NCBI GenBank assembly: GCA_020540725.1
Contig: JAJBSL010000026.1
Location: 1 to 34,101, forward strand
Direction: 5' to 3'
Source of the DNA: Lachnospiraceae bacterium EP-SM-12S-S03
Lineage (GTDB): Bacteria > Bacillota > Clostridia > Lachnospirales > Lachnospiraceae
DNA length: 34,101 nt
In this document: positions 16,774 through 26,251 of the stretch, in pieces
Layout of the letters: each line of letters starts with the position of its first letter
How positions within the stretch are numbered: the first letter of the stretch is position 1
Made by a program: the position numbers and the translations under genes
The notes under the pieces: generated by a model
Seen by the model: only the letters and a program-made list of their open reading frames with translations
Told to the model about the DNA's origin: nothing
Database searches by the model: none

Positions 16774-17706
16774 ATGAGCGAAGAAAAAAAAGGATTTTTT
16801 AAACGGCTTGTTTCCGGCCTGACAAAAACAAGAGACAGTATTGTTTCAAGTATAGACAGTATTTTCAGTGGATTTTCGAAAATTGATGAAGAATTTTATG
16901 AAGAGCTGGAAGAAGTACTGATTATGGGAGATCTTGGAGTCAATGCAACGTATGCAGTTTTGGAGGATTTGCGTGAGAAAGTAAAGGCGCAACATATCAA
17001 GGAGCCTGCAGACTGTAAGCAAATTCTCATTGACAGTATTAAGGAACAGATGCGAGTAGAAGAAACTGCATATGAATTTGAGAATCGTACTTCGGTTGTC
17101 CTCATTATCGGTGTCAATGGAGTAGGCAAAACAACTACGATCGGTAAGCTTGCAGGGAAGCTTCGTGCCCAGAATAAGAAAGTGGTACTTGCGGCTGCAG
17201 ATACGTTCCGCGCGGCAGCAGGGGAGCAGCTTGTGGAATGGGCGCATAGAGCTGACGCCGAACTAATCGGAGGGCAGGATGGAGCAGATCCGGCGGCTAT
17301 TGTGTATGATGCGGTACAGGCTGCGAAAGCGAGACATGCAGATGTACTTCTGGTAGATACAGCCGGAAGACTTCACAATAAGAAAAATCTGATGGAAGAA
17401 TTGAAAAAGATCAATCGTGTACTGGAACGGGAATATCCGGAAGCCTACAGAGAGACTCTGGTCGTTCTGGATGGAACAACAGGACAGAATGCGCTTGCAC
17501 AGGCGCGAGAATTCAATGATGTGGCAGATATTACAGGAATCGTGTTAACGAAAATGGATGGAAGTGCAAAGGGCGGAATTGCAGTTGCAATCCAGTCAGA
17601 ACTTAAGATACCGGTAAAATATATCGGTGTAGGTGAAACGATTGATGACTTACAGAAGTTTGACTCGGATGAGTTTGTAAACGCATTGTTTTATACAGAA
17701 GATTAA
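16774..17706 (+). CDS. ftsY: Signal recognition particle receptor FtsY
   Basis: FtsY is the GTPase that docks SRP-ribosome complexes at the membrane. The 310-residue protein consists of the N and G domains only: GVNGVGKTTT (113-122), DTAGRLHNKKN from 195, TKMDGSAKGG near 258. It begins with a short Lys-rich amphipathic helix (MSEEKKGFFKRLVSGLTKTR) and lacks the long acidic A domain of the E. coli protein, normal for Firmicutes. GGAGAG before ATG 16774 supports the start. Conserved position after smc. Confidence 0.96.
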   Translation: MSEEKKGFFKRLVSGLTKTRDSIVSSIDSIFSGFSKIDEEFYEELEEVLIMGDLGVNATYAVLEDLREKVKAQHIKEPADCKQILIDSIKEQMRVEETAYEFENRTSVVLIIGVNGVGKTTTIGKLAGKLRAQNKKVVLAAADTFRAAAGEQLVEWAHRADAELIGGQDGADPAAIVYDAVQAAKARHADVLLVDTAGRLHNKKNLMEELKKINRVLEREYPEAYRETLVVLDGTTGQNALAQAREFNDVADITGIVLTKMDGSAKGGIAVAIQSELKIPVKYIGVGETIDDLQKFDSDEFVNALFYTED

Positions 17707-17736
17707 CCAGGATTCAGAAGAAAAGAGGGATGAGCC

Positions 17737-18951
17737 ATGTTGACATTAGAAAAATTTGAAGAAGCCAGCGAACTCGTAAAGAAAGTGACCAAGCCGACAA
17801 AACTTGTATTCAGTGAGTATTTGAGTGCACAGACCGGAGGAAAGATTTATTTAAAGCCAGAAAATATGCAACATACAGGCGCATATAAGCTGCGGGGAGC
17901 TTACTATAAAATCAGTACTATGACACCGGAAGAAAGAGAACGGGGACTTATCACCGCTTCCGCAGGTAATCATGCGCAGGGGGTAGCCTATGCAGCGAAA
18001 GCATTTGGCTGTAAGGCGACGATCGTCATGCCTACCGTGACTCCTCTGATTAAGGTGAATCGTACCAAAAGTTATGGTGCAGATGTGATTCTTTATGGAG
18101 ATGTCTATGATGATGCCTGTGCAAAAGCATATGAACTTGCGGAAGAACAGGGGCTAACATTTGTGCATCCTTTTGATGATTTTGATATTGCAACAGGGCA
18201 GGGAACGATCACAATGGAGATCATTCAGGAACTTCCGACTGTGGATTATATTCTTGCTCCGATTGGCGGAGGAGGTTTGATCACCGGTGTATCTACTCTT
18301 GCAAAAATGCTGAATCCGAAAATCCGGGTGATTGGTGTGGAACCGGCAGAGGCGGCATCCATGAAAGCGGCTTTTGCGGAAGGAAAGCCTATTACGCTTC
18401 CAAGTGCGGATACGATTGCGGATGGTACGGCAGTGAAAAAAGTAGGAGAGAAAATTCTCCCATATGCCATGGAAAATGTTGATGAAATCCTTACCGTGGA
18501 AGACGATGAGCTGATCGGCGCATTTCTTGATATGGTAGAGAATCATAAGATGATCGTAGAAAATTCAGGTCTTCTTACTGTGGCAGCACTTCGACAGCTT
18601 GATTTAAAGGGCAAGAAAGCAGTAGCAATCTTAAGCGGTGGAAATATGGACGTTATTACTATGTCGTCTATCGTGCAACATGGATTGATCCAAAGAGATA
18701 GAATCTTCTCTGTATCCGTCTTACTTCCGGATAAGCCGGGAGAACTTGTACGTGTTGCAGATACCATTGCAAAGGCACAGGGGAACGTGATCAAACTGGA
18801 ACACAACCAGTTTGTAAGTACGAACCGGAATGCGGCGGTAGAACTCCGAATTACAATGGAATCGTTCGGAACAGAACATAAGAGAGAAATTCTAAAAGCA
18901 TTGGAAGATAATGGATACAAACCGAAAAAGATCAGTGCGAAATTGTATTAG
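17737..18951 (+). CDS. ilvA: Threonine ammonia-lyase with C-terminal ACT domain
   Basis: This PLP enzyme deaminates threonine to 2-oxobutyrate, the entry to isoleucine synthesis. Lys51 in TGAYKLRGA is the PLP lysine, SAGNHAQGVA binds the carboxylate, and GGGGLITGV binds the phosphate. An ACT domain fills about 325-404 (SVLLPDKPGELVRVADTIAK). At 404 residues it resembles the TdcB-like ACT-containing form rather than the 510-residue E. coli IlvA. The ACT domain suggests feedback control by an amino acid, probably isoleucine. It follows ftsY by 30 bases and ends at a terminator. Confidence 0.92.
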   Translation: MLTLEKFEEASELVKKVTKPTKLVFSEYLSAQTGGKIYLKPENMQHTGAYKLRGAYYKISTMTPEERERGLITASAGNHAQGVAYAAKAFGCKATIVMPTVTPLIKVNRTKSYGADVILYGDVYDDACAKAYELAEEQGLTFVHPFDDFDIATGQGTITMEIIQELPTVDYILAPIGGGGLITGVSTLAKMLNPKIRVIGVEPAEAASMKAAFAEGKPITLPSADTIADGTAVKKVGEKILPYAMENVDEILTVEDDELIGAFLDMVENHKMIVENSGLLTVAALRQLDLKGKKAVAILSGGNMDVITMSSIVQHGLIQRDRIFSVSVLLPDKPGELVRVADTIAKAQGNVIKLEHNQFVSTNRNAAVELRITMESFGTEHKREILKALEDNGYKPKKISAKLY

Positions 18952-18969
18952 AATATAGAGTGAAATTTG

Positions 18970-19009
18970 AAAAGGATGTAGCAGATGAAACGCTGTTATA
19001 TCCTTTTTT
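18970..19009 (+). terminator. Intrinsic terminator after ilvA
   Basis: AAAGGATGTA at 18971-18980 pairs with TATATCCTTT around 18997-19006, CAG and CTG add inner pairs, and a run of T follows. It closes the rnc-to-ilvA stretch and isolates the citrate operon promoter. Confidence 0.85.
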
Positions 19010-19032
19010 TATAACATATGAGAAACTTCTTC

Positions 19033-19067
19033 TTGACATAGAATGTATAATTGTATACAATTATACA
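19033..19067 (+). promoter_or_regulatory. Promoter of the citrate synthase operon overlapped by a 24-bp perfect palindrome (GntR operator)
   Basis: TTGACA (19033-19038) and TACAAT (19056-19061) are 17 bases apart, a strong promoter. The -10 lies inside a perfect 24-bp palindrome at 19044-19067 (half-site TGTATAATTGTA). The core TTGTATACAA fits the T-N-G-T...A-C-N-A pattern bound by FadR-type GntR regulators. The GntR/FCD gene at 20496 is in this operon, so repression by its own product, relieved by a carboxylic acid, is likely. Placement over -10 indicates repression by promoter blocking. Confidence 0.75.
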
Positions 19068-19092
19068 AAATCAAAACAAAGGAGAGAAATGC

Positions 19093-20481
19093 ATGGAAAA
19101 CAGAGCAGTATATTTTAATCAGAATACAAATCTTTTGAATTTGGAAGAACATATGTATCCACTTGTGGATGTGGATACACCGAATGTATTTCGTAATTTA
19201 TTTCCTTATGATGAAGTACCTAAAATTGCATTTAATGATCGTATTGTTCCCCATAATATGCCGAAGGAAATTTGGATTACGGATACCACGTTTCGTGATG
19301 GTCAGCAATCCAGAGCACCGTATACAACAGAGCAGATCGTAACGATGTATGACTATTTCCATAGACTTGGAGGACCGAAGGGGAAAATACGCCAATGTGA
19401 GTTTTTCCTGTATAGCAAAAAGGACCGGGATGCTGTTTACAAATGTATGGAAAGAGGATATCAGTTCCCGGAAGTTACAAGCTGGATCCGGGCCAACAAG
19501 AAGGATTTTCAGTTAGTGAAAGAAATCGGAATGAAAGAAACGGGAATCCTTGTAAGCTGCTCTGATTATCACATTTTCTATAAACTAAAAATGACACGAA
19601 GAGAAGCCATGGATCATTATTTATCGATTGTCCGGGATTGTCTGGAAATCGGGGTAAGTCCAAGATGCCATTTGGAAGATGTTACAAGAGCAGATATTTA
19701 CGGATATGTCATTCCGTTTTGTCTGGAACTTATGAAATTGAAAGAAGAATATCAGATCCCGATCAAAGTTCGTGTATGTGACACCATGGGATATGGAGTG
19801 AATTATCCAGGAGCTGTGATCCCCAGATCAATTCCAGGTATTATTTACGGTTTGATGGTGCATGCAGGTGTTCCAAGTGAACTTCTTGAGTTCCATGGAC
19901 ATAATGATTTCTATAAGGCGGTAAGCAATTCCACAACAGCATGGCTATATGGGGCAAGCGGAGTCAACTGTTCACTGTTTGGAATCGGGGAACGTACGGG
20001 AAATACACCGCTGGAAGCTATGGTATTTGAATATGCACAGCTTCGCGGAACATTAGATGGAATGGATACGACGGTAATCACAGAATTAGCAGAGTATTAT
20101 CAGAGGGAGATTGGTTATAGGCTACCGTCAAGAACACCGTTTGTAGGAAGAAATTTCAATGTGACGAGAGCCGGAATTCACGCAGACGGGCTATTGAAAA
20201 ACGAAGAGATTTATAATATATTTGATACAGGAAAGTTCTTGAATCGTCCAGTACTTGTAGCGGTATCCAATACATCCGGATTGGCCGGTATTGCCCATTG
20301 GATCAATACGTATTACAAGCTGACAGGCGAAAGACAGGTAGACAAAAACTCTGATCTTGTGAGAAAAGTAAAAGAATGGGTAGATATAGAGTATGAGTCA
20401 GGGCGTGTGACTGTGCTTACCGATGAGGAACTTGTACAAGTGATCACAGATACCTGTCATGAACTTCAGATTATTTTATAA
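19093..20481 (+). CDS. Probable (Re)-citrate synthase (HMGL/isopropylmalate synthase superfamily)
   Basis: The 462-residue protein is a DRE-TIM-type condensing enzyme: ITDTTFRDGQQSRAPYTTEQ (from about 62) and HGHNDFYKAVSNS (from 268) hold the metal and substrate ligands, with GIGERTGNTPLEAM after them. Generic annotation would be 2-isopropylmalate or homocitrate synthase. The adjacent NADP-isocitrate dehydrogenase, the shared operon and the close resemblance as I remember it to the Clostridium kluyveri (Re)-citrate synthase favour citrate formation from oxaloacetate and acetyl-CoA. It lacks the LeuA regulatory domain. I chose ATG 19093 because AAAGGAGAG lies just upstream at 19078; the earlier in-frame start at 19051 lies inside the promoter. 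Aconitase is not in this window. Confidence 0.8.
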   Translation: MENRAVYFNQNTNLLNLEEHMYPLVDVDTPNVFRNLFPYDEVPKIAFNDRIVPHNMPKEIWITDTTFRDGQQSRAPYTTEQIVTMYDYFHRLGGPKGKIRQCEFFLYSKKDRDAVYKCMERGYQFPEVTSWIRANKKDFQLVKEIGMKETGILVSCSDYHIFYKLKMTRREAMDHYLSIVRDCLEIGVSPRCHLEDVTRADIYGYVIPFCLELMKLKEEYQIPIKVRVCDTMGYGVNYPGAVIPRSIPGIIYGLMVHAGVPSELLEFHGHNDFYKAVSNSTTAWLYGASGVNCSLFGIGERTGNTPLEAMVFEYAQLRGTLDGMDTTVITELAEYYQREIGYRLPSRTPFVGRNFNVTRAGIHADGLLKNEEIYNIFDTGKFLNRPVLVAVSNTSGLAGIAHWINTYYKLTGERQVDKNSDLVRKVKEWVDIEYESGRVTVLTDEELVQVITDTCHELQIIL

Positions 20482-20495
20482 GACAGGAGCAGGAT

Positions 20496-21173
20496 ATGGA
20501 AGAATATAAAGAATACTCCTTAAGCGGACGGGTATTCCAAAAGCTTAGGGAGGATATTCTGAAAGGAAATTATAAAGAAAACGATGAACTTCGTGAAATC
20601 ACAATTGGAAAAGAACTTGGAGTGAGCCGTACACCGGTAAGAGAAGCTTTACGTCAATTGGAACTGGAAGGACTTGTGAAGATTATACCGAACAAAGGGA
20701 CTTATGTCACAGGCATATCCGCCAAGGATGTAGAGGATATTTATAAAATCCGGATTTTATTGGAAGGATTGTGTGCAAGGTGGGCAACGGAACGGATTAC
20801 GGAGGATTCCTTAGGCAGATTGGAGGAAATCATATTGCTTTCTGAATTCCATTCGCATAAGGATAGCAGCAGTCATGTAGTGCAGCTTGATGGAAAATTT
20901 CATGAAGTACTTTACGAGGCATGCAATAGCCGTATTTTGGAGCATGTGTTGAAAGATTTCCATAAGTATGTACAAATGGCCAGAGCATATTCGGTGAGTT
21001 CGGAAGAGCGGGCTGCCAAATCTGTTGCAGAACACAAGGCAATTTTAGATGCAATCAAGGCAAAGGATGCAGATCTTGCAGAAAGTCTTGCAGGGGAGCA
21101 TATGAAACATGCGATGGAGAACTTGAAGAGGAAAAAATATTCAGAAGTTATAGGAGGACAGGAAAATGAGTAA
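20496..21173 (+). CDS. GntR-family regulator, FadR/FCD subfamily
   Basis: The N-terminal winged helix (residues about 8-72) contains [19 protein letters not shown] and [20 protein letters not shown], the GntR signature. The C-terminal FCD domain (about 80-215) is all-helical, with metal-ligand-type histidines near [20 protein letters not shown] and GEHMKHA. FCD proteins usually sense small carboxylic acids. It lies between the citrate synthase-like gene and icd, overlaps icd by eight bases, and probably binds the 24-bp palindrome at 19044. A citrate or 2-oxoglutarate signal would be logical but is not shown. Confidence 0.9.
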   Translation: MEEYKEYSLSGRVFQKLREDILKGNYKENDELREITIGKELGVSRTPVREALRQLELEGLVKIIPNKGTYVTGISAKDVEDIYKIRILLEGLCARWATERITEDSLGRLEEIILLSEFHSHKDSSSHVVQLDGKFHEVLYEACNSRILEHVLKDFHKYVQMARAYSVSSEERAAKSVAEHKAILDAIKAKDADLAESLAGEHMKHAMENLKRKKYSEVIGGQENE

Positions 21174-22362
21174 GATCAAAATGACGACACCATTGGTTGA
21201 GATGGATGGAGATGAGATGACACGTATTTTGTGGAAGATGATCAAAAAGCATCTTCTGGAACCATATATTGACTTAAATACAGAGTATTATGACCTTGGA
21301 CTAGAACACCGGAATGCAACAAACGATCAGGTAACAATTGACTCTGCAAATGCTACGAAAAAGTATGGTGTAGCTGTAAAATGTGCGACCATTACGCCAA
21401 ATGCAGCCCGCATGACAGAATATGATTTAAAAGAAATGTGGAAAAGTCCGAATGGTACTATTCGTGCTATGTTGGATGGGACGGTGTTCCGCGCACCAAT
21501 CGTGGTAAAGGGAATCGATCCATGTGTGAGAAACTGGAAGAAACCAATTACGATTGCCAGACATGCCTATGGGGATGTTTACAAAAATACAGAAATGGTC
21601 ATTCCGGGACCGGGGAAAGTAGAACTTGTCTATACGGCAGAAGACGGGACAGAAACAAGAGAACTTGTACACAATTATACAGGATCCGGTGTGGCACAAG
21701 GGATGCATAATCTGAACGGCTCCATTGAAAGTTTTGCAAAAAGCTGTTTCAACTACGCGTTGGATACAAAACAGGATCTCTGGTTCGCAACAAAAGATAC
21801 AATTTCCAAGAAGTACGACCATACATTCAAAGATATTTTTCAGGAAGTTTATGAAAAAGAATATGAAGAAAAATTCAAAGCCGCAGGTATCACCTATTTC
21901 TATACGCTAATCGATGATGCGGTGGCCCGTGTTATGAAAGCGGAAGGTGGATTTATCTGGGCATGCAAAAACTATGATGGTGATGTGATGAGCGATATGG
22001 TATCTTCTGCCTTTGGCTCTCTTGCTATGATGACATCAGTTCTTGTTTCCCCACAAGGATATTATGAATACGAGGCTGCCCATGGAACAGTGCAGCGCCA
22101 TTATTATAAACATCTGAATGGTGAAGAGACATCCACCAATTCTGTGGCAACAATCTTTGCATGGACAGGAGCACTTAAAAAACGCGGGGAACTAGATGAG
22201 AATAAAGCTTTGATAGAATTTGCCAATCGGCTCGAAAAAGCAACATTAGATACGATCGAGAGTGGGAAAATGACAAAAGATCTTGCACTTATTACAACGA
22301 TTTCGAACCCGATTGTGCTGAATAGTGAGGAATTTATTGAGGCGATTGCAGAACAATTATAG
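21166..22362 (+). CDS. icd: NADP-dependent isocitrate dehydrogenase, eukaryote-like type
   Basis: It converts isocitrate to 2-oxoglutarate, CO2 and NADPH. The 398-residue sequence matches the homodimeric subfamily that includes animal IDH1: [13 protein letters not shown] at the start, [32 protein letters not shown], then [17 protein letters not shown] and [14 protein letters not shown]. All substrate-binding arginines expected in these segments are visible. It overlaps the GntR gene by eight bases. With the upstream citrate synthase it supplies 2-oxoglutarate for glutamate synthesis through an incomplete, oxidative TCA branch. Confidence 0.95.
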   Translation: MSKIKMTTPLVEMDGDEMTRILWKMIKKHLLEPYIDLNTEYYDLGLEHRNATNDQVTIDSANATKKYGVAVKCATITPNAARMTEYDLKEMWKSPNGTIRAMLDGTVFRAPIVVKGIDPCVRNWKKPITIARHAYGDVYKNTEMVIPGPGKVELVYTAEDGTETRELVHNYTGSGVAQGMHNLNGSIESFAKSCFNYALDTKQDLWFATKDTISKKYDHTFKDIFQEVYEKEYEEKFKAAGITYFYTLIDDAVARVMKAEGGFIWACKNYDGDVMSDMVSSAFGSLAMMTSVLVSPQGYYEYEAAHGTVQRHYYKHLNGEETSTNSVATIFAWTGALKKRGELDENKALIEFANRLEKATLDTIESGKMTKDLALITTISNPIVLNSEEFIEAIAEQL

Positions 22363-22467
22363 TTTTCACGAAATGGACACATTTCTTTTAAGATTACTTT
22401 AAGGTATCGCTTCTATACTGTTTGAAAATACGTTATGAAAATACGGAAAAACAGCAGGAGGCAGTAT

Positions 22468-24087
22468 ATGAAGTTAAGAAAGAAAAATGTGGTACTTTTT
22501 GTGTTGGTTGCCGGGTTGGCAGCAGGAAGCGTGACACTGCATCATGCTTCTGCAAGTGAGGAGGTTGCTGAAACAGAAAAATTAGAAACGGAGCGAAAAC
22601 AGATAAAGTCCATTTATACAAATTCTTATCAGAATAAGGTAGAAGCTCGTTTGGAAACGGCAAAGAGTACCGGGAACTATACAGAAGAAGCGATGTTGAT
22701 CGAACAGAATCCTTACGGAACGAATACACTTTCTCTTTATGTATACTTTGAAACAGAAGAAAATGCGAAGGTTTCCTATACAGTAAGTGCCGCGGATAAA
22801 GACATTGAGGATTTTAGTGCGGTTCCGGAAGGTGAAGAGGAGTATCAGACAGAGCATGAATTTCAGGTCATCGGGCTAGTACCGGATCAGAAAAATACAG
22901 TAATATTTACAATTACGACAGAATCAGGAGAAGAAAGATCATATACCTATGAATGCAAGATGGGAAGTCTTGTAGGTGAAGAAGAAAGTCAGCTTGAGGT
23001 GACAGAAGACAATACACAAGGTGAAGAAATTGGAAACGGTCTCTATGTCATTCTCGGTAATGATAGTGATGGGTTGGATTTTATGTATTATTATGATAAA
23101 AATGGAGTGATACGAGGAGAGATTCCTCTGATCGGCTATCGGAGTCATAGACTTCTTTTCCAAAATGGACTCATGTACTATAGCATTTCCCAAACAAAAA
23201 TTGCCGCAGTCAATACGCTTGGAAAAGTAGAAAAGATTTACGATACAGGAAAATATGAACTTCATCATGACTATGTGTTTGATGATGATGGCAATCTGCT
23301 TGTTCTGGCAAGAGACACAGAGAAAGACAGTGTGGAAGATCAAATAATCCGAATTGATACATCGACAGGAGAGATAACATGTGTGCTTGATCTGGCAGAT
23401 TTGTTTGGAGACTATAAAGCACAATGTGCAACAGAAGAAGGGGAAGAATTGGATTGGATGCATATCAACACAATTCAATGGCTTGGAGAAGGAACCGTAC
23501 TTTTAAGTTCCAGGGAGACGTCTTCCATTTTTAAAATATCTGGTTTGTACGATACCCCACAAGTGGATTACATTATAGGAGAAGACAGCTTCTGGGAGGG
23601 TAGCGGTTATGAAGAACTGCTGCTCACAAAGGATGAAAGCAGTGGAACATTTTCCGGTCTTGGAGGACAACATTCCATTACCTATGAAGAAAGTACAGAT
23701 CTTGAGGAGAATGAATATTATATTTATATGTTTAATAATAACTTTGGAGTGAGTGAATCCAATCCGGATTATAACTGGAGTCAGATCGAAGGGATTGAAA
23801 CCTCTATAAAAGGAGGAGATACATCATACTTCTATCAATATAAGGTCAATGAAAAGACGGGAGAGTATACACTTGCAAAATCTTTTGAAGTTCCGTTCTC
23901 CTCTTATGTAAGCAGTGCGCAGAAATATGATGGAAACATTGTGATTGATTCCGGATTTCAAGGATTGTTTGGAGAATATGATTCTGAAGGAAATCTTTTA
24001 CGGCAGTATAAAATGGACTTGGCAACCAAATACATTTATCGAGTATATAAGTATGACTTTGAAGGATTTTATTTTGCACAGGAATAG
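22468..24087 (+). CDS. Secreted arylsulfate sulfotransferase (ASST)
   Basis: ASST moves sulfate from one phenol to another without PAPS. The 539-residue protein starts with a signal peptide (MKLRKKNVVLFVLVAGLAAG... ASA). An N-terminal beta domain (about 75-170; NPYGTNTLSLYVYF) is typical of the family, followed by a beta-propeller. Residues I match by eye to the catalytic set of E. coli ASST (His252, His356, Arg374, His436) are the His in LHHDYVF (~266), H332 in DWMHINT, R349 in LSSRE and H402 in GGQHSITY. ATG 22468 is preceded by AGGAGG at 22456-22461, better than the upstream in-frame start at 22435. It stands alone, convergent with the ABC-F gene. Likely substrates are phenolic sulfates in the gut; no DsbA/DsbL-like partner is nearby. 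Confidence 0.88.
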   Translation: MKLRKKNVVLFVLVAGLAAGSVTLHHASASEEVAETEKLETERKQIKSIYTNSYQNKVEARLETAKSTGNYTEEAMLIEQNPYGTNTLSLYVYFETEENAKVSYTVSAADKDIEDFSAVPEGEEEYQTEHEFQVIGLVPDQKNTVIFTITTESGEERSYTYECKMGSLVGEEESQLEVTEDNTQGEEIGNGLYVILGNDSDGLDFMYYYDKNGVIRGEIPLIGYRSHRLLFQNGLMYYSISQTKIAAVNTLGKVEKIYDTGKYELHHDYVFDDDGNLLVLARDTEKDSVEDQIIRIDTSTGEITCVLDLADLFGDYKAQCATEEGEELDWMHINTIQWLGEGTVLLSSRETSSIFKISGLYDTPQVDYIIGEDSFWEGSGYEELLLTKDESSGTFSGLGGQHSITYEESTDLEENEYYIYMFNNNFGVSESNPDYNWSQIEGIETSIKGGDTSYFYQYKVNEKTGEYTLAKSFEVPFSSYVSSAQKYDGNIVIDSGFQGLFGEYDSEGNLLRQYKMDLATKYIYRVYKYDFEGFYFAQE

Positions 24088-24107
24088 AAGAAAGTACTAG
24101 ATAAATC

Positions 24108-24151
24108 ATCGGGTAGCAGGCAGATATAAACAGATCTGTCTGCTACCCGAT
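24108..24151. terminator. Long hairpin between the convergent ASST and ABC-F genes
   Basis: An 18-bp stem (24108-24125 with 24134-24151; ATCGGGTAGCAG on the left, CTGCTACCCGAT on the right) has one G-T pair and an 8-base loop. No long T-run follows on either strand, so termination may rely on the stem strength. It probably serves both convergent genes. Confidence 0.65.
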
Positions 24152-24191
24152 TTGTATAGAGTTCACAATATCATCTGCTTTATGAAATCTG

Positions 24192-26123
24192 CTATTCGGC
24201 CAGCTCTTCCCATTTTTCATAGAGTGTTTCGAGTTCTGCTGCAATACCGGCTTTTTCTTTCGCAAGATCCTGACATTTGACGGAATTGGAATAGACATCT
24301 TCCTGTGTCATGAGTTCATCGATTTCTGCATCTCGTTCTTCCAAAACTGTGATACGTTCCTCTGTTTTCTTTAAATCATTCTGGCGTTTTCGTTCTTTTG
24401 CTTGTGCCTCTTTCTGTGCTTTCCAGTCAAGCTTTGTCTCAGATGTTTCGGACGGAGTATTGGAAACCGCAGAAGAAACGGAGGCTGTAGGAGCAGCAGA
24501 AGAATAGGCAGCCGTAAGAATCTCTTTTTTCTCCAGATAATAATCATAGTTACCGATATAATTTACAAATGTGTGATTTACAAGGTCCAAAATACGGCTT
24601 GCAGTCTGATTGATAAAGTAACGGTCATGGGACACATAAAGAAGTGTTCCTGTGTAATCATTCAATGCTTTTTCTAGAATCTCTTTGGAAGTAATATCCA
24701 AATGGTTTGTCGGTTCGTCGAGGATCAGGAAATTAGCTTCGGAAAGCATTAATTTTGCCAAAGATACACGTCCTCTTTCACCACCGCTTAAATCCTTGAT
24801 CTGTTTGTATACATCATCTCCGGTAAATAAAAATGCAGCAAGCATATTCCGGATTTCCGTATTGGTAAGGTGCGGATATTCATCGGAAATCTCATCGAAA
24901 ATCGTTTTTTCCATATGAAGTACATGGTGCTCCTGATCATAATAGCCGATATGTACATTTGTCCCAAGAGTATAGGAGCCGCTATTAGCCGGTTCTACCT
25001 CATTTAATATTTTAAGAAGTGTAGTCTTTCCGGTTCCGTTATCGCCAATAATGGCTACGTGTTCTCCGCGTTTGATTTCGAAATTAATATCTTCAAACAA
25101 CTTAAGGGAACCAAAGGATTTCGATAAATGTTCCACTTTGAGTACGTCATTTCCACTGATGCAGGAAGGCTCTAATGTAAAGCGAAGTTCTGCCGAATCT
25201 TCGATGGGTTTGTCTATAAGAACCATTTTATCCAGCATTTTTTCGCGGCTCTCTGCACGACGGATGGATTTTTCACGATTGAAAGAACGGAGCTTATCAA
25301 TTACCGCCTCCTGGTGTTTGATTTCCTGTTGCTGTTTCAAATATTCCTTTAGTTTTGCTTCGCGGACTAATTTCTTCTTCGCGGCAAAATCAGAATAGTT
25401 GCCGTGAAACATCATAAGCCCGCCATGTTCCACTTCCACCACTTTTGTTACCACACGGTCCAGAAAGTATCGGTCATGAGATACGATCAGTACAGCCCCC
25501 GTATAATTCATCAGATAAGTTTCAAGCCATGCGATAGAATTCATGTCCAAGTGGTTCGTAGGTTCATCCAGAAGCAGTACATCTGGTTTAGTAAGAAGAA
25601 GTTTTCCGAGAGATACTCGGGTCTTCTGACCGCCGGAAAGAGTATCAGTTTTCTTGTCAAAGTCATCTTCTGTGAATCCAAGACCTTTTAATACTCCCAC
25701 AATCTCACTTTGATATGCATATCCGTTCTCACGCTCAAAGAGAGCGGTAAGGTTATGATAGGTATGCAATCTTTTTTCAAGTTCTTCACCGCTTAAATGT
25801 TTCAATTCAAGCTCAATGGAACGAATCTGTTCTTCTATACGGATAATATCGGCTTTGGCCGATTGTACTTCTTCAAAAATTGTATTGCCGCTCATCAGTT
25901 CCTGATGCTGAGACAGGTAACCGATAGTTTTTCCTTTTGCAAGAATGATCTCACCATCATCCGCCGGGAGCTCCCCCATGATCATTTTGAGAATGGTGGA
26001 TTTGCCGGCACCGTTTGGTCCGATCAAAGCTGCTTTTTCATGTTCTTCTATATGAAATGAACCGTTTTTCACGATAACTTGTTCGCCGAATGCTTTATTT
26101 AAATTGTGGCATGCCAAAATCAT
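24192..26123 (-). CDS. ABC-F family ATPase, YdiF-like
   Basis: The 643-residue cytosolic protein has two ABC domains and no membrane segments. Domain 1: GPNGAGKST, LSGGQKTRVSLGKLLL, DEPTNHLDM. Domain 2: GDNGTGKTT, LSGGERGRVSLAKLML, DEPTNHLDI. Between them is the charged P-site tRNA interaction linker (about 240-310), and at the end a coiled coil rich in Lys/Glu (about 560-643). ABC-F proteins act on ribosomes; length and layout match B. subtilis YdiF (about 642 residues), which also lies close to rex (ydiH). It is not one of the short-linker antibiotic-resistance types that I would recognise. GGAGG before the ATG at 26123 confirms the start. Transcribed divergently from rex. Confidence 0.92.
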   Translation of the reverse strand: MILACHNLNKAFGEQVIVKNGSFHIEEHEKAALIGPNGAGKSTILKMIMGELPADDGEIILAKGKTIGYLSQHQELMSGNTIFEEVQSAKADIIRIEEQIRSIELELKHLSGEELEKRLHTYHNLTALFERENGYAYQSEIVGVLKGLGFTEDDFDKKTDTLSGGQKTRVSLGKLLLTKPDVLLLDEPTNHLDMNSIAWLETYLMNYTGAVLIVSHDRYFLDRVVTKVVEVEHGGLMMFHGNYSDFAAKKKLVREAKLKEYLKQQQEIKHQEAVIDKLRSFNREKSIRRAESREKMLDKMVLIDKPIEDSAELRFTLEPSCISGNDVLKVEHLSKSFGSLKLFEDINFEIKRGEHVAIIGDNGTGKTTLLKILNEVEPANSGSYTLGTNVHIGYYDQEHHVLHMEKTIFDEISDEYPHLTNTEIRNMLAAFLFTGDDVYKQIKDLSGGERGRVSLAKLMLSEANFLILDEPTNHLDITSKEILEKALNDYTGTLLYVSHDRYFINQTASRILDLVNHTFVNYIGNYDYYLEKKEILTAAYSSAAPTASVSSAVSNTPSETSETKLDWKAQKEAQAKERKRQNDLKKTEERITVLEERDAEIDELMTQEDVYSNSVKCQDLAKEKAGIAAELETLYEKWEELAE

Positions 26124-26191
26124 AGTAAACCTCCAAGATCAAATAATCCTTGTTCAATTATACCTTAAATAGAACAAAATACAACAAAAAA

Positions 26192-26220
26192 TTGACTTTA
26201 CCTGAACAATTCTATATAAT
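26192..26220 (+). promoter_or_regulatory. rex promoter
   Basis: TTGACT (26192-26197) and TATAAT (26215-26220) are 17 bases apart, 31 bases before the rex start codon. I looked for a Rex operator (TTGTTAA-N4-TTAACAA type) in the ABC-F/rex intergenic region and found only a widely spaced TTGTTC and GAACAA pair, so autoregulation is not clear. Confidence 0.75.
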
Positions 26221-26251
26221 ATAGCGTAGAAAAGAATGGAAGGTGATACCA

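Noticed and set aside
26144..26180. Rex operator in the ABC-F/rex intergenic region
   Set aside because: TTGTTC and GAACAA are 16 bases apart, which does not fit the compact Rex palindrome.
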